A DNA stretch of 64,000 bases from Variovorax paradoxus (GCF_018614875.1 NZ_JAGGNW010000011.1:248001-312000); one strand, 5' to 3'; numbered from the stretch's first letter, positions 36,440 through 45,125 are shown. Translations and numbers: made by a program. Notes: a model not told the origin generated them from the letters alone.

Positions 36440-37222
36440 TCACTTCGAGTCGAGGCCGGCGGTCCGGGTGGTTTCCGCACCGGCGAGGCGGGACGACGAC
36501 TCGTCTTCGCCGAACATGCCGGCATAGGCAGGCTGGACGATCTGGAAAAGCCCTCGCCGCAGGCCGTCCTGGGCCTTGGCCGTGTCCTGCAGCAGGCCGT
36601 CGTACACCAGGTAGGCCGGTTCTTCCAGGTCGGAGGTATGCGTCGTCTGGTAGAGAACGGCCTGCTGCTCGTTCTTCAGCAACTGCTCGATCGCCACGAA
36701 GGGCTTGAAGCTCGATGTCATGTCGGACGCTCCGTAGGCCGTGGTGACCCGCACGATCAATGTGCTGTAGCCCGGGGCGGGCTGAAATCCAGGGACCTGC
36801 ATCTGGGCGAGCTCGCCATCCACGCGCGCAGCGGGCGTCAGCTTCACTTCGCGGCCGCCGGTCCGCAGGCGCGCAGCCAATTGCTCGGCGAATTGCCTGT
36901 TGAGCGGGATCGCCCCGCTGTTCTTCGCGGCGGCCGTGAACTCCTTGCTGCGCCGCGCGATGCGGCTGGCCATCGTCGCCCGGGTGCCGACCTCGACGCC
37001 AAGGGCCACCAGCGTGCCTACTGGTCCGAAAACCCCGGCCCAGCCCACGATCGCGGAGCCACCACCATCCATGACGGACAACTGGTCTTGCTCGTTGTAG
37101 ACCAGTTCGATCCTGGTGATCGACCGGGTGGCGTCGCTGCGAACCTGCGGCGCGGGCTCGGGCGTGCTCGCGGCGCATCCGGCCAGGAGGGCGGCGGCCA
37201 ACAGGGAAACAAGCGCTTTCAT
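36440..37222 (-). CDS. Putative lipoprotein, copy B of a tandem pair
   Basis: 260 aa, function unknown. The signal peptide MKALVSLLAAALLAGCAAST has the lipobox LLAGC (Cys16). The mature part begins with a conserved TRSITRIELVYNEQDQLSV region, then a Gly-rich hydrophobic segment (GWAGVFGPVGTLVALGV) that could be a membrane hairpin, then a soluble domain ending TRTAGLDSK. Paralogous to 35353-36204 over most of its length, but its upstream region is unrelated to that of copy A. The ATG is the natural signal-peptide start. Confidence 0.8.
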   Translation of the reverse strand: MKALVSLLAAALLAGCAASTPEPAPQVRSDATRSITRIELVYNEQDQLSVMDGGGSAIVGWAGVFGPVGTLVALGVEVGTRATMASRIARRSKEFTAAAKNSGAIPLNRQFAEQLAARLRTGGREVKLTPAARVDGELAQMQVPGFQPAPGYSTLIVRVTTAYGASDMTSSFKPFVAIEQLLKNEQQAVLYQTTHTSDLEEPAYLVYDGLLQDTAKAQDGLRRGLFQIVQPAYAGMFGEDESSSRLAGAETTRTAGLDSK

Positions 37223-37447
37223 GGGGCATCCGTGGTGGGAGGCGGCTGCAGCAGCATCCGACCCGTCGCCCGGAATCCCGCGGCGCACAAGGCGCTTGCT
37301 GCAATCGCCTTGTGGTTGTAAGTTATCAATGCAATGTGTGACCAAATGCATCTGGCACGGCCATTGTGCCTACAAACCCCGCCGCGTCCCTGCGGATTTC
37401 GTCAATCAGTTTACAAATCCGGGCGAATTTCCGGCCCGATTGCGTTC

Positions 37448-37909
37448 TCAGAGAAGCTCGGGGGACTGCACCGTGACCACGACCGTCTGCACGTCGCCGT
37501 CGCGTTCGCGCGTCCGGATCCACCACAGCGAACCCTTGCGCACGGGACAGCTGTCCTGCTTCAGGCCAAGAAGAAGCGAAATCGCCTGCCCCACCGAGGG
37601 CTGGTGCCCGACCATCAGCACCACCGACTTTCCGTTCGGCCAGCCGGCCGCGGCCAGCATTGCCTCGGCCGTGGTGTCGGGTGCGAGTTCGGCGCGCAGC
37701 TTGTATTTGCGGCCGAGTGCGAGCGCCGTCTGCTCGCAGCGCCGTGCGGGGCTGCAGATGATGCGCGTGCCATCGGGCAGTTGCCGGTCGAGCCAGCTTG
37801 CCATGCGCTTGGCCTGTTTCTCGCCGCGCGCGGTAAGGGAACGCTGCAGGTCGTCGCAACCCTCGGTCCAGTCCTCGGCTTCGGCATGGCGCCAGAAGAT
37901 CAAGTCCAT
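37448..37909 (-). CDS. sixA: Phosphohistidine phosphatase SixA-type
   Basis: 153 aa histidine-phosphatase fold protein. The catalytic RHAEAED (His8) is at the N-terminus, with the second basic triad in SPARRCEQTA and MVGHQPSVGQAI. SixA removes phosphate from phosphohistidine of HPt domains or PTS proteins. It starts 19 bp after the ppk stop on the same strand, the common ppk-sixA pairing, so it should share ppk's PhoB-controlled promoter. Confidence 0.9.
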   Translation of the reverse strand: MDLIFWRHAEAEDWTEGCDDLQRSLTARGEKQAKRMASWLDRQLPDGTRIICSPARRCEQTALALGRKYKLRAELAPDTTAEAMLAAAGWPNGKSVVLMVGHQPSVGQAISLLLGLKQDSCPVRKGSLWWIRTRERDGDVQTVVVTVQSPELL

Positions 37910-37928
37910 GGCTATCGTCTTTCCATCG

Positions 37929-40067
37929 TCAGTTGCTGGATGCATCGGGGTGATGGCCTCGCGATGCATATCGGTTCATGAGCGCGGCCTGCGCGCCGTG
38001 CGCCTCGACGACGGGGGACGCGCCCGCCTCGCCGGAGTGGGTGTCGTGGTCGATGCGCGTGTAGATGCCGTCGCCTCCCAGGTCCCAGGCGTCGCGGCCA
38101 TCGTGCAGATAGGCGACCAGGCATTCGTCGATCAGGCGCTGGCGAAGGCTGGGGTCGGTCACCGGCCAGGCCAGCTCGATGCGCCGCATCATGTTGCGGT
38201 TCATCCAGTCGGCGCTCGACAGGTAGAGCGACTCTTCCTCGCCGTTGCGGAAGTAGAAGACACGCGAGTGCTCGAGAAAACGCCCGATCACCGAGCGCAC
38301 GCGGATGTTGTCGGTGAGCCCCGGCACCTGCGCGGGCAGCGTGCATGCACCACGCACGATGAGGTCGATCTTCACGCCGTTCTGGCCCGCGCGCATCAGC
38401 GCCGCAACCAGCGCGTCGTCGGTCAGCGCATTCATCTTGACAACGATGCGCGCGAGCACGCCGGTGGCGGCGGCCAGGCTCAGCGCGTCGATCTGCGATA
38501 CGAGGTTCTTGTGCAGGTCGAACGGAGCCAGCCACATGCGATTGAGCTTGGGCAGCCGGCTCTGGCTTGCCATATGCACGAACACCGCCTCCATGTCGGC
38601 CGTCAGCAGCGGGTCGGCCGTGAGGTGGCTGATGTCGGTGTAGAGCCTGGCGGTGCGCGGGTTGTAGTTGCCGGTGGAGAGATGGCCGTAGCGGCGCATC
38701 TGCTTGCCCTCTCGGCGTGTCACCAGCAGCATCTTGGCGTGCGTCTTCAGTCCCACCACGCCATACACCACCTGCGCGCCGATCGACTCGAGCATTTCGG
38801 CCCAGTTGATGTTGGCCTCTTCGTCGAAGCGGGCCTTGAGCTCCACCACCACCGTCACTTCCTTGCCGCGGCGCACGGCTTCGCGCAGCAGGTCCATCAG
38901 CTCCGAATCGGTGCCGGTGCGGTAGATGGTCTGCTTGATGGCCAGCACCTGCGGGTCGAGCACGGCTTCGCGCAGGAACGCGAGCACGCCGTCGAAGCTC
39001 TCGAAGGGCTGGTGGATCAGCGCATCGCCGCGCTGCAGCCGCTCGAAGAACGACTGCGCCGGCGACAGCGTCACCGGGTAGGAAGCGGAGTACGGCGGAA
39101 AGAGCAGCTGCGGCTCCTCCAGCAGATCGATCAGCTGCGTCAGCCGGGCCAGGTTGACGGGGCCGTGCACACGGTAGAGGGCCTGCGCGGGCAAATTGAA
39201 TTGCGCCAGCAAAAAGCTCGCCAGCGACTCCGCGCAGCTGGCCGACACCTCGAGCCGCACGGCCTGTCCGTAGTGCCGGTGCTGCAACCCCTGGCGCAAG
39301 GCGGTGCGCAGGTTCTTGACGTCTTCCTCGTCGACCGCAAGGTCGGAATGGCGCGTGACGCGGAACTGCGAGAAGTCGCCCACCTCGCGCCCCGGGAACA
39401 TGCTCGACAGATGGGCCCGCACCACGCTCGAAAGCGCCACGAACAGCGTCTTGCCGTCGGACACCTTGGCCGGCATGCGGATCACGCGCGGCAGCACGCG
39501 CGGCACCTTGACGATCTGGATCGGGTTCTCGCGCCCGAAGGCGTCCTTGCCGCCCAGCCGCACGATGAAGTTGAGCGACTTGTTGGCCACTTGCGGAAAC
39601 GGGTGCGCCGGGTCCAGCCCGACCGGAATCAGCAGCGGGCGCACCTCGCGCTCGAAATACTCGCTGACCCATTTGCGCTGGGCCGGATTGCGCTCGCCGT
39701 GCGAAATGATGTGGATGCCGCGCTTGGCAAAGGTCGGCATCAGCTCGTCGTTGTAGAGCGCGTACTGGCGCGCCACCATCGCGTGTGCCGCCTCGGCCAG
39801 CCGCTCGAACGATTCGATGGTGTAGCTGCCCTTCTGCTCGCCGGAGCTGCTGGCAATCAGGTGCGGCGCGGCGCGGACTTCGAAGAACTCGTCGAGGTTG
39901 GATGAAACGATGCAAAGGTAGCGAAGGCGCTCGATCAGCGGCACTTCGGGCCTGCGGGCCCAGTCGAGCACGCGCTCGTTGAAAGACAGGATGCTGTGAT
40001 CGCGGTCGAGCAGCGGAAGGGCCGATGCCGCGACCGCAAGCGTCCGGTCAGCGGAAGCAGGTTGCAT
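37929..40067 (-). CDS. ppk: Polyphosphate kinase 1
   Basis: 712 aa, slightly longer than E. coli PPK1 (about 690). It polymerises the gamma-phosphate of ATP into polyphosphate. The N-terminal domain has SILSFNERVLDWARRPEVPL and SSNLDEFFEVR, and the catalytic core has RYGHLSTGNYNPRTARLYTD with the autophosphorylated His. The C-terminal domain has SSADWMNRNMMRRIELAWPV. The ATG at 40065-40067 lies close before the first conserved block; the frame upstream runs through the Pho-box region and is non-coding. sixA follows. Confidence 0.95.
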   Translation of the reverse strand: MQPASADRTLAVAASALPLLDRDHSILSFNERVLDWARRPEVPLIERLRYLCIVSSNLDEFFEVRAAPHLIASSSGEQKGSYTIESFERLAEAAHAMVARQYALYNDELMPTFAKRGIHIISHGERNPAQRKWVSEYFEREVRPLLIPVGLDPAHPFPQVANKSLNFIVRLGGKDAFGRENPIQIVKVPRVLPRVIRMPAKVSDGKTLFVALSSVVRAHLSSMFPGREVGDFSQFRVTRHSDLAVDEEDVKNLRTALRQGLQHRHYGQAVRLEVSASCAESLASFLLAQFNLPAQALYRVHGPVNLARLTQLIDLLEEPQLLFPPYSASYPVTLSPAQSFFERLQRGDALIHQPFESFDGVLAFLREAVLDPQVLAIKQTIYRTGTDSELMDLLREAVRRGKEVTVVVELKARFDEEANINWAEMLESIGAQVVYGVVGLKTHAKMLLVTRREGKQMRRYGHLSTGNYNPRTARLYTDISHLTADPLLTADMEAVFVHMASQSRLPKLNRMWLAPFDLHKNLVSQIDALSLAAATGVLARIVVKMNALTDDALVAALMRAGQNGVKIDLIVRGACTLPAQVPGLTDNIRVRSVIGRFLEHSRVFYFRNGEEESLYLSSADWMNRNMMRRIELAWPVTDPSLRQRLIDECLVAYLHDGRDAWDLGGDGIYTRIDHDTHSGEAGASPVVEAHGAQAALMNRYASRGHHPDASSN

Positions 40068-40137
40068 GGGCACTGATTCTGGAGCAAGGGGCACGGGAGC
40101 ACACGTAGGCGGAAATATGACAGTGTCGCCCTCGTTT

Positions 40138-40164
40138 GTGACGTTTTCGTGACCGCCATGTGAC
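40138..40164 (-). promoter_or_regulatory. Triple Pho box upstream of ppk
   Basis: Three minus-strand GTCAC units (plus-strand GTGAC at 40138, 40149 and 40160) lie at exact 11 bp period, the repeat geometry bound by PhoB. CTGTCATATT follows downstream and could supply a weak -10. The array is 71-97 bp before the ppk ATG. Confidence 0.75.
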
Positions 40165-40240
40165 GCCTGCCGGCCGCTTTGGGGCAAGCCGGTGTCGAGC
40201 GAAGAGGCGGGCCCGGCACCGGGCTGGGCGGCCGCCGGCT

Positions 40241-41107
40241 TCATGCGCCGAGGAAGTGCTTGCGGTAGCGCGCCGGCAAGTCGTCGATGCGCATCAGCAT
40301 CGGCAGGTCGGCGGTGTTGAAGTCCGGGTCCCACGCCGGGGCGCCCAGCACTTTGGCCCCCAGGCGCAGGTAGCCCTTGATGAGCGCCGGCGGCTCGACG
40401 TCGAGCCCGCCATCGAGCCGTTCGACCGGCAGCGGCAGGCGCGGCTGCACCTGGTACTGGATCGGCGCCATGTGGCTGGCCGACAGCTGCCGCCAGATGC
40501 TGGCTGCCGCATCGCCGCTGGTCACGCCGTTGTGCGACATGGGAATGCTCGCGCAGCCGATCATGGTGTCGAGCTTGTTGCGGTGCATGAAGCCCGCCAG
40601 GGCGCCCCACAGCGCGAGGATCACGCCGCCCTGCCGATGGTCGGGATGCACGCAGCTGCGGCCCAGTTCGACCATGCGCTCGCGCAGGTCGCGCAGCCGG
40701 GTCAGGTCGAACTCGGTGTCGCTGTAGGTGCTGCCCACGCGCCGGGCCTGGGCCGGCGTGAGCACGCGGTAGGTGCCGATCACCTGCTGGGTCAGCTCTT
40801 CGCGCACCAGCAGGTGCTCGCAGAAGTCGTCGAACAGGTCGATGTCGTGGCCGGCCAGCGGCGTGCTCACGCGGGCGCCCATTTCGCCGACGAACACCTC
40901 ATGGCGCAGGCGCTGCGCGGCGCGCACGTCGTCCAGGTGGCGCGCCCAGCTCACGGTGATGCCTTGCCTGGCGTCGACGACCGGTGGCACCAGCACGGCG
41001 GCGGGCGCCTGAGGCACCGGCGTGGACGCGATTGCGGGAGCGGGCCACAGGGCGGCGCGCAGTCCGATCTGCGACAGCGGGAACGTCGGGTTGGGCAGTT
41101 CTTTCAT
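40241..41107 (-). CDS. GNAT-family N-acyltransferase, OlsB/hemolysin-like
   Basis: 288 aa of the Acetyltransf_5 type found in ornithine lipid synthase OlsB. The core has VRAAQRLRHEVFVGEMGA, VIGTYRVLTPAQAR and ELGRSCVHPDHRQGGVILALW, followed by MIGCASIPM. OlsB transfers a 3-hydroxyacyl chain to ornithine; ornithine lipids replace phospholipids under phosphate limitation, which fits the neighbouring pho and polyphosphate genes. No olsA partner lies here and no clear Pho box was found upstream, so the exact product is unproven. Divergent from the fused reductase gene. Confidence 0.7.
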   Translation of the reverse strand: MKELPNPTFPLSQIGLRAALWPAPAIASTPVPQAPAAVLVPPVVDARQGITVSWARHLDDVRAAQRLRHEVFVGEMGARVSTPLAGHDIDLFDDFCEHLLVREELTQQVIGTYRVLTPAQARRVGSTYSDTEFDLTRLRDLRERMVELGRSCVHPDHRQGGVILALWGALAGFMHRNKLDTMIGCASIPMSHNGVTSGDAAASIWRQLSASHMAPIQYQVQPRLPLPVERLDGGLDVEPPALIKGYLRLGAKVLGAPAWDPDFNTADLPMLMRIDDLPARYRKHFLGA

Positions 41108-41253
41108 GGGGACCCTTTCTGCAGAGGGAGTCTCGGCACGCGCGGTGAAACCGGTATGTCAGCCGCATTGCACTTGCATGACGGTGTTACCGCGTGCTTT
41201 GGGGCCCGCCTGGATGTCTAATGCGATGGGTCCGCGACATGGAGCTTTCTCAA

Positions 41254-42933
41254 ATGGCCACAGCCGCAAGCAGCAATTTCGACAACCGCCTTCACCAGAC
41301 CTTTCCCGTGCTGAGCGATGCGGAGATCGCGCGCATCGCGCACTTCGGAACGGTGCAGCGCTTCGCGCGCGGGGAGCGGCTGTTCACCGCCGGCGAAACA
41401 AGCCCCGGCATGTTCGTGCTGCTCAAGGGCGTGGTGGCCGTCACGCAGCGCGACGGCCTTGGGCACGTGGTACCCATCGTGCGCCAGGGACCGGGCGAGT
41501 TCCTTGCCGAAGTGGGCCAACTGAGCGGCCGCCCTGCCCTGGTCGACGGCCATGCCGAAGAAGAAGTGGAAGCACTCATCGTGCCGCCGGCACAGTTGCG
41601 TGCGCTTCTGGTGGCGGAAGCCGACCTGGGCGAGCGCATCACCCGCGCGCTGATCCTGCGGCGCGTGGCGCTGATCGAATCGGGCGCCAGCGGGCCGGTG
41701 CTGATCGGCCAGCCGCAGTCGCCGGACATGGCGCGGCTGGAGAACTTCCTGCGCCGCAACGGGCATCCCTACCACCTGGTCGATGCGGCCCAAGACCCGG
41801 GCGCCGCCGCGCTGCTGGAACAGTACGGCACCTGCAAGCTGCTTGCCGTGTGCCCCGACGGCTCGGTGCTGGTCAACCCGGCCGAAGACGCGTTGGCCCG
41901 CTGCCTGGGCATGGTCGACACCGCGGAGCACAACGAACTGTTCGACGTGGCGGTGGTCGGCGCCGGCCCTGCCGGCCTGGCGACCGCGGTGTATGCGGCC
42001 TCCGAGGGCCTGCGCGTGATCGTGCTCGACTGCCGCGCCTTCGGCGGGCAGGCCGGCGCGAGCGCGCGCATCGAGAATTACCTGGGCTTTCCCACCGGCA
42101 TTTCGGGGCAGGCGCTCGCGGGCCGGGCCTTCGTGCAGGCCCAGAAGTTCGGCGTCGAAATGCTGATCCCGGCCAAGGTCATGTCGCTGGACTGCACGCG
42201 CGACAATCCCATGGACAGCCTGCGCATCGCCCTTGCCGACGGCCGCATCATCCAGGCGCGCACGGTGGTGATTGCAAGCGGCGCGCGCTACCGGCGCCCC
42301 GACGTGCCGAGGCTGGCCGAGTTCGAGGGCCGCGGCATCTGGTACTGGGCATCGGCCATCGAGGCCAAGCTCTGCGCGCAGCAAGAAGTTGCGCTGGTCG
42401 GCGGCGGCAACTCGGCGGGCCAGGCCGCGGTGTTCCTGTCGCGCCACGCGGCCAAGGTCAATGTGCTGGTGCGCGGCCCGTCGCTGGCGGCCAGCATGTC
42501 GCGCTACCTGATCGACCGCATCGAGGCCACGCCCAACATCGAACTGCATCCGCACACCCAGCTGGTGAAGCTCAACGGCGGCTCGGACGAAGGCCTGACG
42601 GGCGCAACCTGGCGCTGCCAGGCCACGGGCAACGAGCACGACTGCGCCGCACGCAACATCTTCCTCTTTGTCGGCGCCGAGCCCGAGACCAGCTGGCTCG
42701 AAGGCTGCGGCGTCTCGGTCGACAAGCACGGCTTCGTGCTGACGGGCGCTGCGGCCAGCAGCGGCTTTCCGGCGCGGCCCGCCACGGCGCTGGAATCCAG
42801 CGTGCAGGGCGTCTTTGCCGTGGGCGACGTGCGCTCGGGTTCGGTCAAGCGCGTGGGCGGCGCCATCGGCGAAGGCGCGGCCGTGGTCGCGCTGATCCAC
42901 CAGCACCTGTCGTCCGCTTCGGCCGTTGCGTGA
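41254..42933 (+). CDS. Cyclic nucleotide-binding domain fused to thioredoxin-reductase-like flavoprotein
   Basis: 560 aa. Residues about 20-135 are a CRP-type cyclic-nucleotide-binding domain (GTVQRFARGERLFTAGE). About 140-220 look like a cysteine-free thioredoxin-like domain. The rest is a two-Rossmann flavoprotein with VAVVGAGPAGLATAVYA, GGQAGASARIENYLGFP and VALVGGGNSAGQAAVFLS. The dithiol CxxC of thioredoxin reductases is missing: its place holds GIWYWASAIE. Reduction of thioredoxin is therefore doubtful. The ATG at 41254 has GGAG 9 bases upstream; longer in-frame starts exist at 41239, 41221 and 41194. Confidence 0.82.
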   Translation: MATAASSNFDNRLHQTFPVLSDAEIARIAHFGTVQRFARGERLFTAGETSPGMFVLLKGVVAVTQRDGLGHVVPIVRQGPGEFLAEVGQLSGRPALVDGHAEEEVEALIVPPAQLRALLVAEADLGERITRALILRRVALIESGASGPVLIGQPQSPDMARLENFLRRNGHPYHLVDAAQDPGAAALLEQYGTCKLLAVCPDGSVLVNPAEDALARCLGMVDTAEHNELFDVAVVGAGPAGLATAVYAASEGLRVIVLDCRAFGGQAGASARIENYLGFPTGISGQALAGRAFVQAQKFGVEMLIPAKVMSLDCTRDNPMDSLRIALADGRIIQARTVVIASGARYRRPDVPRLAEFEGRGIWYWASAIEAKLCAQQEVALVGGGNSAGQAAVFLSRHAAKVNVLVRGPSLAASMSRYLIDRIEATPNIELHPHTQLVKLNGGSDEGLTGATWRCQATGNEHDCAARNIFLFVGAEPETSWLEGCGVSVDKHGFVLTGAAASSGFPARPATALESSVQGVFAVGDVRSGSVKRVGGAIGEGAAVVALIHQHLSSASAVA

Positions 42934-43047
42934 TCGTCCTGCTGCACCGCAGGAACCGGTCGCAATTCCCGGCGCTGCACGCGTCCGGATGGCCGCGTAT
43001 ATGCTGCCTGCCTCGCATCACAACCCCAACATCGGAGCCCGCGACAC

Positions 43048-43752
43048 ATGCCTGCATCGCCCATCGAGGTCTATTCCTGGCCCACGCCCAACGGCCACAA
43101 GATTCACATCATGCTGGAGGAGTGCGGCCTGCCGTACAACGCCCGTCCGATCAACATCGGCAAGGGTGACCAGTTCTCTCCCGAGTTCCTGCAGATCAGC
43201 CCCAACAACAAGATTCCCGCCATTGCCGACCCCGACGGTCCGGACGGCAAACCGATTTCGCTCTTCGAATCGGGCGCCATCCTCGTCTACCTGGCAGGCA
43301 AGACCGGCAAGCTGCTGCCCAAGACAGATCGCGAACGCTACGACGTTCTGCAGTGGCTCATGTTCCAGATGGGAGGCGTCGGCCCCATGCTCGGCCAGGC
43401 GCATCACTTCCGCATGTATGCCCCTGAAAAGATCGGCTACGCCATCGAGCGCTATAGCAACGAAGCCAAGCGCCTCTATGGCGTGATCGACAAGCAGTTG
43501 TCGAAGAACAGGTTCATTGCCGGCAAGACCTATTCGATTGCCGACATCGCGATCTTCCCGTGGCTGCGCAGCTGGGAAAACCAGGGCATCACGCTCACCG
43601 ACTACCCGCACCTGAAGGCCTGGTTCGACGGCATTGCCGCGCGCCCCGCCGTGCAGCGCGGCGTGAAAGTGCTGGCCGACCTGCGCCAGCCGATCACCGG
43701 CGACAAGGAGCGCGAGATCCTTTTCGGCAAGACCCAATACGAGAAGCGCTGA
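43048..43752 (+). CDS. Glutathione S-transferase family protein, YfcG/YghU-like
   Basis: 234 aa. The thioredoxin-fold N-terminal domain begins [20 protein letters not shown], with TPNG in the catalytic position as in the nu-class disulfide-bond reductases YfcG and Ygh[19 protein letters not shown] is the glutathione gamma-Glu site. The helical domain includes [14 protein letters not shown]. It probably reduces disulfides with glutathione. Monocistronic, directly upstream of tRNA-Pro. Confidence 0.9.
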   Translation: MPASPIEVYSWPTPNGHKIHIMLEECGLPYNARPINIGKGDQFSPEFLQISPNNKIPAIADPDGPDGKPISLFESGAILVYLAGKTGKLLPKTDRERYDVLQWLMFQMGGVGPMLGQAHHFRMYAPEKIGYAIERYSNEAKRLYGVIDKQLSKNRFIAGKTYSIADIAIFPWLRSWENQGITLTDYPHLKAWFDGIAARPAVQRGVKVLADLRQPITGDKEREILFGKTQYEKR

Positions 43753-43770
43753 GGGCGCAGATATTCGGGC

Positions 43771-43776
43771 TAGAAT
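43771..43776 (+). promoter_or_regulatory. -10 element of tRNA-Pro
   Basis: TAGAAT lies 11 bp before the mature tRNA 5' end. The -35 would fall near the 3' end of the GST gene and is weak. Confidence 0.5.
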
Positions 43777-43787
43777 AGAAGGCTTGT

Positions 43788-43864
<77 letters not shown>

Positions 43865-43873
43865 AAAAATGTG

Positions 43874-43916
43874 AACGGTGACAGTGGCTCAGGCCGCTGT
43901 CACCGTTTTGCTTTTT
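43874..43916 (+). terminator. Intrinsic terminator of tRNA-Pro
   Basis: AACGGTGACAG pairs with CTGTCACCGTT across a GC-rich loop, followed by TTGCTTTTT. Confidence 0.85.
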
Positions 43917-44049
43917 GGGCCGCCTGTCCACGTGACTCCTACGCCGGATGGCTAGGTGCGACATGCCGTGCTTGAGGCTACATTTCGTAGCCCAAAAAAC
44001 AAGCCGGCATTTTGGGCAGAGCACGCGCCGGCAATCGGAGGGTCGTCGA

Positions 44050-44325
44050 ATGCCACTCTTGTTCTTGATGAGGCTGCAGCAAGTGCAGCTTCCGGTTCGA
44101 GTCGCCAACCCGGAGGAAATCCGGCACGTCTCGGTGCTTTTGGCGACCGGTTTGATCGAAGCCGAGATCCGGGCTTCCGAGCCAACCGGACGATACGCTG
44201 CATCCAGCGTGGCAACGGTGACTCGCATCACGGAGGACGGTCTCGCCGAGATCGCGAAGATGGGCGACTTGCCCAAGTTCGTGAAGACCTCCATGCGATT
44301 CGCCCGGGGATTGCGTTTGATGTGA
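44050..44325 (+). CDS. Small protein, paralogue of 44348-44638, possible winged helix
   Basis: 91 aa, family unknown to me. GGAGGG lies about 7 bases before the ATG. The layout is a short hydrophobic N-terminus (MPLLFLMRLQQVQLP), a helix-turn-helix-like stretch (EEIRHVSVLLATGLIEAEI) and a beta-hairpin-like stretch (ASSVATVTRITEDGLAEI). This resembles a minimal winged helix. It shares HVSVL-ATGL-EA-I and VTRITE-G-AEI-KM with the neighbour on the opposite strand. Lies in the decayed island between tRNA-Pro and its duplicated 3' end. Confidence 0.65.
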   Translation: MPLLFLMRLQQVQLPVRVANPEEIRHVSVLLATGLIEAEIRASEPTGRYAASSVATVTRITEDGLAEIAKMGDLPKFVKTSMRFARGLRLM

Positions 44326-44347
44326 CCTTGCGAATCGAATGTTCAAG

Positions 44348-44638
44348 TCAGCGAAGCGCTCCGATTCGATTCCCGGCCATTTGAAACGTCCTGCGCATTC
44401 GCCTGGGTTCGTTGAGCATCTTGTCGATTTCCGCCATGCCTTCTTCGGTGATGCGAGTCACGACAGCCGTTCGGGCCACGTTGTACTTGCCGGCCGAGTC
44501 CAATGCGGGTGCGATGTCCGCTTCGACAAGGCCGGTCGCTTTCAGCACGCTCACATGCAGGACATCTTCGGGCCTCGTCGCGACCTTGGGCAGGGCGATG
44601 TGCTGCAGGCTAAGCAAATAGAACAACGGCATGGTCAT
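44348..44638 (-). CDS. Small protein, convergent paralogue of 44050-44325, possible winged helix
   Basis: 96 aa. GAGGT lies 9 bases before the ATG. The first residues (MTMPLFYLLSLQHIALP), the EDVLHVSVLKATGLVEADI helix region and the ARTAVVTRITEEGMAEIDKM hairpin region match the convergent gene 22 bp away. The two have diverged strongly, so the pair is old rather than a recent inversion. No known domain is recognised with certainty; a small MarR/wHTH-like DNA-binding role is an inference. Confidence 0.65.
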   Translation of the reverse strand: MTMPLFYLLSLQHIALPKVATRPEDVLHVSVLKATGLVEADIAPALDSAGKYNVARTAVVTRITEEGMAEIDKMLNEPRRMRRTFQMAGNRIGALR

Positions 44639-44804
44639 GGTCGTTACCTCGCTTGATGCATTTTTCTTTTCGAAGATTGGCGCTTGCTCGCACGGCTCCT
44701 TCGAATGAGGAGCTAAAAGGTATGCCCCACTGCCTTGGGGAGACTGTCAGACATCAGCCAGCCGATCTGTAGCTCAACGAACCTGCTCAGGTCGCGCTTC
44801 ACGT

Positions 44805-44954
44805 TCAGGTGCTGAACCGCACGCCAAGCAGCAGCAGCAAATAGATAAACACCACGAGCGCGCTGATGACAGCGAACTCCGTGGACGACATGCCCACGTC
44901 TTCACGCAGCAGGTCCATGAAGAAATTTCCCGGCGGCAGGTTGTGCGATTCCAT
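44805..44954 (-). CDS. Flp/type IVb prepilin-like small membrane protein
   Basis: 49 aa. After a short leader (LLREDVG) comes G-MSSTEF: Gly followed five residues later by Glu and then an aromatic, the pattern of the Flp prepilin cleavage site (usually G-xxxxEY). A single hydrophobic helix (FAVISALVVFIYLLLLLG) follows and the protein ends in RFST. No tad/flp assembly genes are nearby, so it is an orphan. GGAG precedes the ATG by 7 bases. Its upstream region and first codons are duplicated before lipoprotein A at 36146-36363. Confidence 0.6.
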   Translation of the reverse strand: MESHNLPPGNFFMDLLREDVGMSSTEFAVISALVVFIYLLLLLGVRFST

Positions 44955-45124
44955 GCGTTTTCTCCAATGAGGCGGCCAACCGGCGCCGCTTGCTACCCGT
45001 CTTGGAACAAGGCGTTTCGCCGTGAAGTCACTGTAGAAATTGCGCCGCATGCGCGCATGAGCGGAGCGCACCTTCTCCACCGAGACAATCGCCCCGCCGC
45101 CCCTGCTGCCGCCCGTGACAAAGC
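44897..45124 (-). repeat. Duplicated leader/promoter module, copy near Flp-like gene
   Basis: Counterpart of 36146-36363. It spans the first ~20 codons of the Flp-like gene and about 170 bp upstream. The most conserved part, 45027-45063, contains ATTGCGCCGCATGCGC. Confidence 0.7.
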
Positions 45125-45125
45125 G

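Noticed and set aside
41108-41253. A Pho box before the OlsB-like gene
   Set aside because: CGTCATGCAAG-type fragments occur but the 11 bp repeat pattern is broken, so it is not supported.
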